A stretch of DNA of 64,000 nt from Solea solea (Eukaryota; Chordata; Actinopteri; Pleuronectiformes; Soleidae). Shown here one piece after another: positions 25,422-40,825 of the stretch. Within the stretch, counting starts at the first letter, position 1, and each line of letters begins with the position of its first letter. The translations under genes and the position numbers were made by a program. The stretch lies in contig NC_081146.1 in assembly GCF_958295425.1 (NCBI RefSeq), positions 10,834,985-10,898,984 of the forward strand. Direction: 5' to 3'. The notes under the pieces were generated by a model. The model did not search any database. It was not told where the DNA came from and saw nothing but the letters and a program-made list of their open reading frames with translations.

Positions 25422-26824
25422 TAGGAAATGATTTACCAAAAAGCAAACTTTGTCAACTTTAATCTTTAAATCCACTCAACTACAGTTGTCGAGGCCATGG
25501 TCGAGGTACACGCGCCACTAATGCTGCATTCATAACTATCGGAAATATGGCTACTATTAACGTTGACTTCATGACTATCGGAAATATGGCCACTATTAAC
25601 GCTGACTTCATGACTGTCGGAAATGTCCATAACGGTTATTTAAATGACGCTTAGGGGTGTTTAAAGGGCTACTCCGATTATGTCAATAGCGACTCATCTA
25701 CTGGTGCTGAGATAATAAAATATAGAAAATAAGAAAATAGAGAAAATATGTTGTGTGTGGCAATTCTCGGGGGGATTATGGAAAGGTACTAAAATCTCAA
25801 GTAACCAGTGTTACACCAAGGTATCCATAAAATCATATTAGGTGTCGTAGTATGTCACCACATCCAATTGTGAACAGCTATACACCAACTGTCAACCAAA
25901 GCCACCTAAAATACTTGATATATTTGTTTTCGACAAAACATAAATCACTTGATGCAAAAAGACAACTTGTCGAAGGAATAATCCAGAGGAATTAGCCGAC
26001 TCTGTAGTTCTGCTTTAAAATTCACTCATATTTTGCAAATGCAAACAGTCAACACATGGTACATGCAATAACATGTAGTGCCTGCGAAGCCCCATTTAAA
26101 TTGTTTATTTTTGAAGTTGTTTTTTGTAGGTGATGACTCCCTCCCAACATAAAACAAAAGATACAAAATTGTCTATGTCATCAAAATCATGTGTAAGAGA
26201 CTTCATAAAAAACAAACATGAACACATACATACACATACAGAAGTGAAAGTAACACAAAATTGGCAAACTATTGACCCTGTGATATTCAGCATTGGGTGC
26301 ATGCAACCTGACAGTAACTGTAGAATATCTACAAAAGTCCAATTAAAGAATGATAGCATCTAACAACTTCAAAACACCAACTCCTGCACATTACTGCGTG
26401 TGCAACCAGCGAGCACGGTTGAGTGGGGCACACCAGATTCCTGACTCTGTTTTGTGAAGTCGTGTAAAGGTTCACAGTGTAATACAGCAGGATCCCCATT
26501 AAACAGTTTCAAGCAAGACTGTATATTTGGAACATACAAAATAAATTTTATTATCCATTCTCTTCATGTCTACATCTTATTAGAATTTCTAGACAATGGT
26601 ATTGTCAAATAACACACCCAAATTAAATCTAATAATCCTGACAGGTGCAACAATACATTTCTGTCAAGTCCAGGTGTCAAAATATAACTGAATGTGAAAA
26701 GCAACTTTAAATTTTCTCCATTGTTATTTTAAACATAAAAAGGGGACCCATGGCCCCGGGCCCCAGTGAAATCTAGGCGAGACATGGCCATGAGCACACA
26801 TTTAACACAGGTGAGGAAGTGGCT
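25422..26824. other. Spacer and csnk2a1 3' UTR
   Basis: Holds the 39-base tandem repeat at 25512-25626 and the flank shared with 17215-17425 (25785-26010). The rest, up to the csnk2a1 stop, includes its 3' UTR; TTTATT near 26547 gives a polyadenylation signal on the minus strand. No gene is seen. Confidence 0.5.
25512..25626. repeat. 39-base minisatellite, three units
   Basis: Three imperfect copies of a unit containing GACTTCATGACTATCGGAAA. The intact paraoxonase gene has a single counterpart in its upstream region near 21006-21040. Confidence 0.85.
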
Positions 26825-31209
<4,385 letters not shown>

Positions 31210-31887
31210 ATTCTACACAAGATTTTCTCTAAATCTCCTAAACATAAAGCAGAAAAAAAATCTGTCAACAGCAGAATAAATGCACAGTGATAACAACAAA
31301 GTAATTACAAATATTAACATCTTAGAATTTTCAGATAATCACCACGTCCTGGTGACAATGGTAATGGAATGGGAAAACCACAAAAAATTTATTTTTTGTT
31401 ATGACAAAGAGGATTCAAGGCTTTTTAAAGAATAATGTTTAAGCTTAAAAGTGTAATCTTGTCACATTCTTTAGTGTGTGACAACAAAAAAGTGGGATGT
31501 ATCGATTGGCGTTTCTGCTACCCTTCACATCTTTAGACAACCCTAATGCAAAGGACTGCAAATCATACTGAGCTGGACTGCACTTTTGCCACTTGGTGGA
31601 AACCAAGTGGTAACCAGTCGTCAAGTCACCGATAAGAATCACAAATTCTATTTTGAAACCACCAGAATCGTGATTTGGCCAGCACTCGATAGAGGTTGCA
31701 AAAAAAAAAAAGTGTAGAGGTGTCATCTGCAACCAGGCTCCCACTGGACAATACCAGCAGACAATCACACTAGTGTGTGTTGTATATTTTTGTTTTTTTC
31801 CATTATTGAACAAGACACAAAACTACCAGTTCAGACCATTAACTCCTCAGGAAAATGTTTACCAACATCATAAATCAAATTCTCTTA

Positions 31888-32439
31888 TGGCACTTTTCCA
31901 GTATACAGTTCTAGCACAACTCAGTTTGGAATTGGGCACAAAGTTTTCCAGTCATCATAGCACAGCCGCACGAAACTGCAGTGACACCCTTTTTATACGC
32001 AAAACAAACTAGTTGCGAGCAAAGCTCTTTGGTGTACTGAATTATTGGAATCAGTTAAGTAAAATTATTTGTACATGGAATCGTTCAGTACTTCCTGCAT
32101 GGCCATAACTTGCCTTGCCAGACTCTGTTAAATATTGACATTTTAGAAATTTCTTTCTTAAATACATGTTTTCAGGATTTTAAAGTCTTTTTAACTGACT
32201 CTACAGTTCGACATTGTACGGTTTGATTCCTGTCCAGTGACAACACTCTCAGCCAACCCATGACTGACAGTCTGACAACATCACATTTTAGTATCCGCTC
32301 AGCTCGCTTGGAACCTCACCAGAGCAAGTACTAAAAAAACACACCAGGTACCAGGTATCATCCCCAATGGAAAAGCAAAAAAACAACCAAAAACGAGTAG
32401 AGTCAAGCTGCGCTACAACTGTACAGTGGAAAAGTGCCA
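31888..32439. mobile_element. Non-autonomous DNA transposon in csnk2a1 5' intron
   Basis: Left end TGGCACTTTTCCA and right end TGGAAAAGTGCCA are perfect 13-base inverted repeats; similarity continues inward (GTATACAGTTCTAGC against GTACAGTTGTAGC) for about 28 bases. The interior resembles 27326-27832. The left-end motif is better kept than in that copy, so this may be the younger insertion. Confidence 0.75.
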
Positions 32440-33704
32440 TTAGCAACCAACAGATTCACCCCTTAGATGCTGATCAACATATTCTTTCTTCCCTAAGAAA
32501 ACAATATGCAGTAGAAATGCAGATTTAGACATAGGCCAACACAGTACCTGGGAGGGTCCCTCCAGGATGTTGGTGATAGGTGAATTGAACAGGAGTGGTA
32601 GAGATGCCTTTATGGTGGTAAAACTACATAAAACACAAATATTTAAATAATTAGAGTTGGGCCATCTTTTTCTGCTGTTCAGCACCACCTGGGTCAAAGT
32701 GAGAATTAATGATCAAAGATCATCAACAACGTCAAAATATGTATCTCACATGTCAACAACAATGGCTACTTACAATGCAACACATCAGCATATATTAAAA
32801 GAACATAATCCTACGAAGTTGGGAAGAAATTAGGGCTAAAACGAAATTACTGGTGGATCGTGAGTCAACGTGTGAAATGGAGAAACCTGAATGTTAAATG
32901 GGGGCATCCAACCAGTCTAATCAGGAGGTACAGGGTTCAATACAGTCATCACTGGGGGCTACACCAAGGCTGTATCTCCTGTTGAAAAAACAGGCACAAA
33001 GTAGGTTAATTAAAGTCAATGCTGTCAATTAAGCAAACATGAGTAAACTATGTGATGCAGCGCACGCCAGTCAATACAACCACATTCGATTCCAATAATA
33101 ATGGAGGCATCCACTCGACGAATTCTCTCTCTGGCACAACATACTTGTTCAGTTATTACAAAAGTGTCCGCTTACTACTTTGGTGAAAAAGAGAGGGTAC
33201 GCAGAAAGCCGCTGTGGCTCAGGGCCTGTACAAGTGCAGTGGAACTAGCTAACAGCTAGCGAACAGGCGAACCGGGCAGCTGGCTGTGCTGCTAGCTAGT
33301 TAGCATTAGCTCGCCAATAGTAGAGGGAAAAGCCGGCTGGAAAGTCACAACTACCTCTCAATCGTAATGTGGACCTACACCGGAGATTAACTAACACATT
33401 ACACAACGAACAGTCAAATAGCCATTCTGGTAGTCCATACTGACACAGAGCTAATAATTAAGCCTCGGAAATGTATTTCACAAAGCTAAAAAAGTGCTAA
33501 GCTAACAGGCTACATGAGTGAATAGCCTGTTGGCTGGCGAGGCAACTGGCTGACAACGCCTTGAAAAAACACCCTACAAACAGTGTGGTCGAACAGCAGA
33601 GCGACACCGCGGCGGTGCGTCTTCTTCCCAACACTATCCGACATGTATAACACTACACAGTTGCTCACAACACACGACGATTTGTGGTGAAATAATACGA
33701 TTAC
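32440..33704. other. csnk2a1 5' intron or spacer
   Basis: No coding exon seen. 32880-32970 has a weak Pol III B-box-like GGTACAGGGTTCAATAC and may be SINE-derived. 33230-33620 is richer in CpG and GCTAGC words, as expected near a housekeeping promoter. Confidence 0.4.
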
Positions 33705-33775
33705 CTCTCAGCGCTGTTGGGACGTCAATATGGCGATGCCTGGGATCAAAAGCTTAGTGCGAACAGCCTTTCCTG
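33705..33775 (-). promoter_or_regulatory. csnk2a1: Probable csnk2a1 5' noncoding exon and promoter
   Basis: On the minus strand a noncoding segment ends in GCTGAGAG followed by the donor GTAATC (junction at 33705/33704). Within it CAATATGGCGATG matches a YY1 site and the adjacent TGACGTC is a CRE/ATF-type core; YY1 sites just downstream of the start are common in housekeeping genes. CpG density is raised. Assignment to csnk2a1 rests on orientation and position; no intervening gene was found. Confidence 0.55.
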
Positions 33776-34292
33776 CAGGGGGCGCTCCAATTTTTCTTTT
33801 ACATGGAGGGCTCCTTCTGCCACCAACAGGTCTGTTCAGAGGCAGAAACTTTTGTCAGCATGCATCTGTAGCAGGGACATTGTAAGAGTGTGAATATAGA
33901 TCATATCCAGTAATGACAGAATGAGCCTCTGTAGAAGGTGACAGAGGTTTATGAGCCTTTTCCATCTTATTGTGGTTCGATTGTGGGGATGCAAGGATCA
34001 GGCTTGAACCCTTACTTCCTTAACGCCTGTGTCTTCATGCATCAACAGTATTATGCACACCCAAAACAATGCTTCACAGGCTAATTGGTGCTTCTCTACC
34101 TGCGAGTCACACACTGTTAAACACAGACACAGCCATTTGATGAACTCTCAATTCAACACATTGTGTCAGAATATGTAATTAACCAGGGCAGGACCTATTA
34201 GACGTTAAAAAGCAGGGTATAGTGGCAGTACATAAGAGCTGAACGTGCACTCCTGCTTCCAAACAGAAAGACACATGTGCTGCTGGAGAACA

Positions 34293-35535
34293 ATGAAGCT
34301 GTAAGTTTTGATATTTTGTCTTTTCAAATGTCTGTTAATGAAATATTCTATTCTAAGCTTAAGCTAAGCTATACATGACACGGTGCCAAAGCTTTCATAT
34401 AAACATTCCCGTTTCACTAACACTTTGATCTTAACACTGTGAGGTTATTTCTTTCAGCTTCTTGTGTTGTCTCCTCCTTGTTGTCACACATGTGGTGTTT
34501 GCAGCCCCAATCAGAGGTAAAGTCATCTGAAATGAGACTCAGCCTTTTTCCAAATCATGTTTACTTTTTATAAGGTAGGACTGTAGCAGTAACACCATAT
34601 CCTTCCTTCTTTTTTTCAAGCTCAAAGAGAAAATGTGTTAAGCTTTCTGAATGGTGAGCTTATTTATGTCCCTCCATGTTTTAGCAGTGGTGTTTGAAAT
34701 CACTGCAAGTCGAGCTTTTATCTCATGTTTCCATTGTTTCTGTGTTATAGATGCACTTGGCACAATGAACGTACCTGGAAATGTCACAGGTCTGTGATTC
34801 GAAATGTACCAATCAGATATGTTGAGGAACTGGAGGAAGAACTTATGTCTCATAGTGACGAGCTAATTTCATCAGAACTTTATGAAGTCGTGGTTCCTCA
34901 AGAATATGGATGTGAGATTATAGCAAAGTAGCAAAAGAGAACTTACAATGTTGTATTGGCATAATTGTGTTGCTTCTTTGTCACTAGCCTTATCTTCAGG
35001 GTGTAATGTCGCACTTTTGACAGTATCTGATTGTGACCATGAACAACTCCTGCAGCCAATAACTACTTATTTTCTCATATCTGCAGCGTATACAACACCT
35101 CCAAGTAAACCTGTGACAGAGAACAACTCTGAAGGTACATTTTCATGCTCTCGTCTGTTAAAAGAAATATACAAGCATTTTAATTGTAGGTAATATATAC
35201 ATTTTCTCTACAAACTATCACACTGTCACACAATCTTATTTTATATTTTACTCATTCACAGATATTTCAGATGCAAACTCGTCAGATGACAAGACTGGAT
35301 TTGCAGGTGTGTTGGCTTCATTTCCTACAACAAATATAGAATAAAAAGAAAAAAACAATAAACAAAAAAAAATAATGAGTTTTTTTGGTATTTCAGAACC
35401 TGAGCAGACTAATAATAATGGAGGCGACAGCACCGGTACAGTACCTTAAATCATAGTTATAACTTGTAGTGATCATAATGTTTGTTATAGTGCAAGACAA
35501 TTTTACTTTTCCTAGATGCAGTCAAAGATCTTTAA
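34293..35535 (+). CDS. Unrecognised small secreted acidic protein, eight exons
   Basis: I do not recognise the family. Eight exons: 34293-34300, 34458-34516, 34621-34653, 34751-34789, 35087-35134, 35262-35306, 35397-35435 and 35516-35535. After the first intron (phase 2) every intron is phase 1, and all are GT-AG, giving exactly 96 codons plus stop. Residues 1-19 (MKLFLCCLLLVVTHVVFA) are a clear signal peptide. The mature part has no Cys, is rich in Asp, Glu, Asn, Ser and Thr, and has three N-glycosylation sequons (NVT, NNS, NSS). Small same-phase exons with a signal peptide and acidic Ser-rich content recall secretory calcium-binding phosphoproteins, but no SxE cluster or RGD settles this. 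A polyadenylation signal lies near 35718. It converges on tyrobp. Confidence 0.72.
34790..35086. other. Intron 4 of the small secreted gene
   Basis: In another frame, exon 4 and the intron stay open from 34725 to 34931 and encode an acidic stretch (YVEELEEELMSHSDELIS) before a stop. Its phase does not match the upstream exon, so it is left out of the model. Confidence 0.35.
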
Positions 35536-36463
35536 AGCCATGAGATAATGGCGATGAATGATAATGTGCCATCAGGAAACATGATCACATGAAGGTTAGT
35601 TTCCTCTGGATTTCAACAAAACAGATAAAAAAAAACAAAAAAAAACAAAACCATATAGTCGGCCAAATATGAAACAATTTGGCTGAATTGTTTCATATTA
35701 GAGAATCTAGAGAACAAAATAAAATTGTTCTCTAGATCTTGCTTTGCTATTGTGTCATGAGTGTATTATAACAATAGCTTCTTTTTTTTTTTTTTTCCAG
35801 ATTCCGTTTCTTCCTTCATCATGAGTCAGTGGCTGACACTTGTGGACTCATGGAAGACAGACAGGCTGCTGCCAAATATAGACACTTCTGGGACTTTTTC
35901 ATACAAATTTAGATTTTTTTGTGTGGTAGAAATATAGGAAAACATTTCTGACAATTTTGTGGACACTAGTTAAGTGGAATATATTTCTGGCATAGAAACT
36001 GTTGTAGCAGAAAATTCAGGAAATGAAATTAAGGAATAAGCGACTTGTGATAATGTAGAACAGAATCTAACTGAGCATTGAATTTGTTGCTCTCGGTATC
36101 TGAAGTCTGCAGTGTGTAAATGTGTGAGAAAAAACCTCTGATATATAAATGAAAAATGTAAACAACGCATTTCAGATGTTTGATTTATTATTTAAATAAA
36201 AATGTACATTTTAACATTTAAAAAAAGGGTGGGATGCAGTGAACAGCACATTTAGCACAAGACAGTTGTCAGTGAATAAAATATATATATCCATTTTTAA
36301 TTTAAAATAAACATTCTGTACATTTATTCCACATTGACTCCAATTTAAAGCAGAAGTATAAATGGTAACAGTAAGATATGTATACAGTGGATTGTGTGGT
36401 AGTATACGGTAATCGCTTGTGGAAATCATTACAGAGAAGACGTTTTTTTATAGCTTTGCTGTT

Positions 36464-37180
36464 TCATTTTCTAAAGTGCTGAAGCTCACTGTACACATCT
36501 GACTGGACTCCGTGTAATTCCTGCAAAACAGTGAAACAAAATTTCACGAAAAAGCGTAAAATGTCACTTAAACATGAAACAGGCTAAATAAATAAGGTAG
36601 TTGTGCTTTACCTGGTAGGGAGATTCTGTGACCTCTGTTGACGTTTTCTTTGACACTGATGATGACAGATTTCTTCTACCCACTTAAAAAACCCAAAACA
36701 ATTTACAAATCAGACTTCGGCCCGCCTGTCATATATCACCAACCAGCTCACTCACACGTTGGCAGCAATGCACAAACATTTAGGCCCTCACCATCATGAG
36801 AATCCCACTCTCTCCGTTTCTTGTGGAACATTGCAAAGCACAACACAGAGATGGTGATGAAGATGGTCAAGATGATGTCCGAGGCAACAATGGCCACGAC
36901 AGACCCCATGCTGATCAGGTAACAGGAATTACATTCTGTGAAGGGGGGGGCGAAAACCAACACGAGTTGAAACACAAAACCAAAAGACGGCTTCTCACTG
37001 GAGCAGAGACAAGTAACGTACCTTGCTGTCCTACTGCAGAACCTGAAAAAGGAGATAAAACCTCAGATCAAGACAACAGCTGAGAGACAGTATGCTCCCT
37101 CCCTATTGTGCCAACAATTGTTATCATACAGAGCCAAACTCACCAAACAAAGAACCACTAATACAGAGAGCATCGGGCAT
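36464..37180 (-). CDS. tyrobp: TYRO protein tyrosine kinase-binding protein (DAP12)
   Basis: Disulfide-linked transmembrane adaptor that pairs with activating receptors on myeloid and NK-type cells and recruits Syk/ZAP70 through an ITAM. Exons in reading order: 37144-37180, 37022-37042, 36792-36935, 36612-36682 and 36464-36520 (109 aa; human 113). Seen: a short ectodomain with ECNSC (cysteines for dimerisation), a transmembrane helix with the charged Asp of ASDIILT that binds the receptor's basic residue, a basic juxtamembrane KKRR, and a canonical ITAM made of YQEL, seven residues, YSEL, close to the C-terminus. The first exon (MPDALCISGSLF) is a weak signal peptide, so the true start could lie in another exon; the last three exons are secure. 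Same strand as hcst 2.9 kb away. Confidence 0.9.
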
Positions 37181-40114
37181 CTTCTCTATGTTGGTCTCTG
37201 GTCGAGGAGGCAATGAGAGAGAACGAAAGGGGCGGCCACCGGTCCTTCTAATCTTTTTTTCAAATGGCTTTGTTAGTCAACGTAAACAATATTGTGCAAG
37301 CCAGAACAGAGATGCGAGTGTTAACAGAGGAAGAGCTTTTCACCGGAAAAACTGTCAGCGGTGAGAATGTTGGTCAGTGTGTATGTATGTGTGTGTGTGT
37401 GTGTTCAGAGGAGGAGTCCACTGAGTGAAGAGGAAGCTTGTAGTTTTGTTTCTCACAATTGACATCAGTGTTCCTGGCCACATATACATTTACATTTGAT
37501 CTGCAGGATTCAGGACTGACTGAGGTTTGACTTGTTAACAATGCTTCTACACTTTTTGCAGCTTCTGCTGAAATATATAATATTATAAATATATAAATAT
37601 AAATATAATATTGTTTCTCCAGATAGAACATTTCGTCATGACCTGTGGTTTAGTGCAGGCACCTGGCCATAGAGACTGAGCCGCTGAGTCTCTTAACCAA
37701 TGGTAAACCACAGCTATATCTGCAATGATGCTTTACCATCATCCAAATGAAAAAAAAAGAAGATATGTGCGATTTTTCTTTATAATCCGATGAAACGCTT
37801 CTAAAACAACACTGTTTCTTTATGTATAAACAACTGCATCATACATAGAAATCTCAGATTTAGATAATACAAAATATAGTCAAAAACATATAACAGGTCT
37901 GCGTGTAAAAATGCTCATATGTATTTTATGCTTATAACTTATTGACATATATTGACACACAGTATGATTTAAAAGAAGAATCAGCCACAAAAAGAATCAT
38001 GACGATGCGCTCTCCTTCATTTATCTTTATTTTAAGTGCACATTTATGGTTGCCAGGTTGTGAAGAATCCATTCTGGTGTTTGTTCCCCTTCATTATAAA
38101 ACCACATTAACAACTTATGTGACTTATAGTGTATACAGGTGTACACATTTCCTTTTTAAATCTCACCATCCCTTCCATTACAGAGCAAGCCAGTCAAGAG
38201 TCGCGGTAAGATCTTTGACTGCAACCTCAAAGACAGCGGGTCCATCAGAATGTCCAATGATGAGCTTGGGGCTTGGCTCACAAGTTTGAAACCTGGATTT
38301 AACAGCATTCTGTGCTACCCCGAATCCTGTGGCCCCTGCTGATATTCACAGTACCAACCTCAACAGGTGAAGATCAGCACCTACTTGTGACGGTGGATAG
38401 GACGCAAGTGTAGCCTGAGCAGCGCAGCTCTGTACAACACCAAAACCAACCAGACTCTTTCACCTAAACCCTGCAGCAAACAAAGGAAGAAGAAAAAAAA
38501 AAAACTTTAACATTTGCTTACTGCAACACCAGTCCACATATTCACATATTCACATTTTCTGTTCTAATGAACCTTTCACTCTCAGGAGGAGCTGAGGGGG
38601 AATCACAGCACCTGCCACAAGACACACAGTCACGTGAAAAGAAGGTTTCAGTCAATAAAAATATTTTTCAGTAAAAATCATTATTATTTAAACTTGTATT
38701 GAAAAATGTGCAACTATGCAATGTGCAAATGTTCTGGGCAAGCCTGGACAAAAAGTGCAAGTGTCTAATTATGTGCAACATTAGGCCAATTCTAAGTTCT
38801 GCTTCAGTGCCTGCAGAGATGCAGGGTTTGTAAAAAAGTAAAAAAAAAGTAGTTTAAGTTATTAATAAAAGGTCAGGCAATACAGATGAGTCCTAAACGC
38901 ATAAACCACTTAAAAGCAGTTACTTTTAAGCTGAGGGGAAATTCCTCTCGCTCTCTCTCTCACTCGCACACACACCCACACACACAATTGTAACACTGAC
39001 CCTAAAACCAAACCCCAAAAAGCCCTTTAAAGACGTGAGGACCGGCCAAAATGTCCTCATTTCGAATGGTTTACGTGATTTTTGCTCCATACACAAACAC
39101 ACACACACACACATACACACATACACATACACACACAGTGTACAGAGTGAGTCCAGACACATGAAACACATAAACAGACAATGAATCCAACAGATAAACA
39201 ATCAGTGAATCAGTGTTAGAAACTTCAAACAGCAGTTTAGCCGTAGTTGGACTTCCACACAGCCGCAGCACTTTACTTCATTCTAATCATTAATCTAATC
39301 AGATCTCCCGTGTTCGTCAAATCCTCAAATGTCACTTGAGGATTTATATCAAAGCAAAAAAAACAACTTCTACTTCTCACACTACAGGAAGCATTCACAT
39401 AAAACATTTTCTTTAAAAAAAAATATTATTATTTATTTCAACAACCAACACATAAAAATACAAAATAATAAGACACAGACATGCAAACATACTGTATATT
39501 TGCCTATACAGTATATACTGAAGTGAACACAGGGTGTCTGAATGAACTTACATTTTCATTTAGTAAAACCTTTTGTTAGAATGTATTTATTTATTTATTT
39601 ATTTATTTGTTACAATGTTGAATCTGTGGTCTGTGAGCCACTACAGGGACTGAATCTTTGTGCTAAACGTTTACTAGGACTAAATCCTTGAGATGTAGCA
39701 TCTGGGTTTCGAGGGGGTTCTTGAAGACAAATATGTACAATACATTAGTCAGTTAGCCGAGACAAAACAGAAAAAAACAAAGTAAACTAACAAAAGAAAA
39801 AAAATAACTCAGTAAGTATCAAACAGTGAGGCATCAAAGATCATTTAGCACTGTGATGATTCGTGGTACTTACAAAAGCGATCATTTGGCTTATCACAAC
39901 CATAAAATCAGCACTTGTGACTCAGTATAAAATATTATCACACAGTTTATAGCCTGTGTAAGCCGTTTAAACAGGAAGACAGTTGGAGCTCCAGTGCAGT
40001 TCCGCAATAGATCAAGTCACTATTATTGAAGGCACTCTAATTGTGCTTAATTAACCTTTACGCTCAACAATACAGAAAATAAACATGTCTCATATTGTAT
40101 TTGCAATACACCTG
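37181..40114. other. tyrobp-hcst spacer
   Basis: Contains the hcst 3' UTR; the TTTA run at 39582-39608 gives AATAAA signals on the minus strand. 38960-39070 is a dispersed repeat (GTGAGGACCGGCCAAAATGT) also present at 48300. 38174-38380 is unusually open in both orientations and has splice-like ends on the plus strand, but matches nothing I know (see findings). Confidence 0.45.
39582..39608. repeat. (TTTA)n microsatellite
   Basis: About six TTTA units; on the minus strand they create overlapping AATAAA signals roughly 500 bases beyond the hcst stop. Confidence 0.85.
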
Positions 40115-40715
40115 TTAGCTCTTGCAGTTGGCGCGCACATTCATGTACACTTTGTGAGCTGTGAAGAGACAAGAAACACCAAATTAGGACGTCATTAACG
40201 TGTGACAATTGAACTGAAACGTCATGCATTTACTGAATTTACCATTTTCTGTCTTCTGACGCCGAAAGCTGGCACAGTAATAAGTGATAACGACGATGAA
40301 GAGGGTCAGCAACACATCTGCAATGATGATGCCAGCAACTGTCTGCGGCTCAAGCCTGTAGCAAGTTGCAGGGGTGTCTGACGCACACACAGACAGTGAA
40401 ACAACATGCGGGTGCAAAGACGAGTGGGATGCAGATGTGAGTGCAAATGGAACAAGTGACTACTCAGAAGCAACTGTCTAGCTCAAGATGTTTTGCCGTT
40501 GTGTTCAGTGTTGGTTTTGACGGAAAAGTCATTTTCAGATGAGTGTGCTTCTTCAGACTTACCCGTGAACGCCACAGCCAAGTCTTGAAGAAAGAAAACA
40601 CTCTGTCAGAACTTAAAGTTGTTGTTTATGATTTTATGCAGCAATACCTCAGATAAGTTTCCGGCAAGTGCATGTGGTTTCATTTTCCTGTGTAAGACCA
40701 CTCCAATGTCGTGTT

Positions 40716-40750
<35 letters not shown>

Positions 40751-40825
40751 AACAAGAAGAGACATTTACTTACTGCAGATGAAAAACAGGGCAATGATCA
40801 AGTATTTGTCAATTGCCATTTTCAT
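40115..40825 (-). CDS. hcst: Hematopoietic cell signal transducer (DAP10)
   Basis: Small transmembrane adaptor; in mammals it pairs with NKG2D and recruits PI3-kinase p85 and Grb2 through a YINM motif. Exons in reading order: 40774-40825, 40563-40583, 40243-40377 and 40115-40158 (83 aa; human 93). Seen: a signal peptide (MKMAIDKYLIIALFFIC..), a very short ectodomain with one Cys (PATCYR), a transmembrane helix with the receptor-pairing Asp in IIIADVLLT, and the cytoplasmic end HKVYMNVRANCKS. The tyrosine motif is YMNV: the Asn at +2 used by Grb2 is kept, but the Met at +3 needed for classical p85 binding is Val. There are two in-frame Met at the start; the first was chosen. It lies next to tyrobp and nfkbid, as in mammals. 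Confidence 0.9.
40719..40749. repeat. (GT)n microsatellite in hcst intron 1
   Basis: About 15 GT units. Confidence 0.95.
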
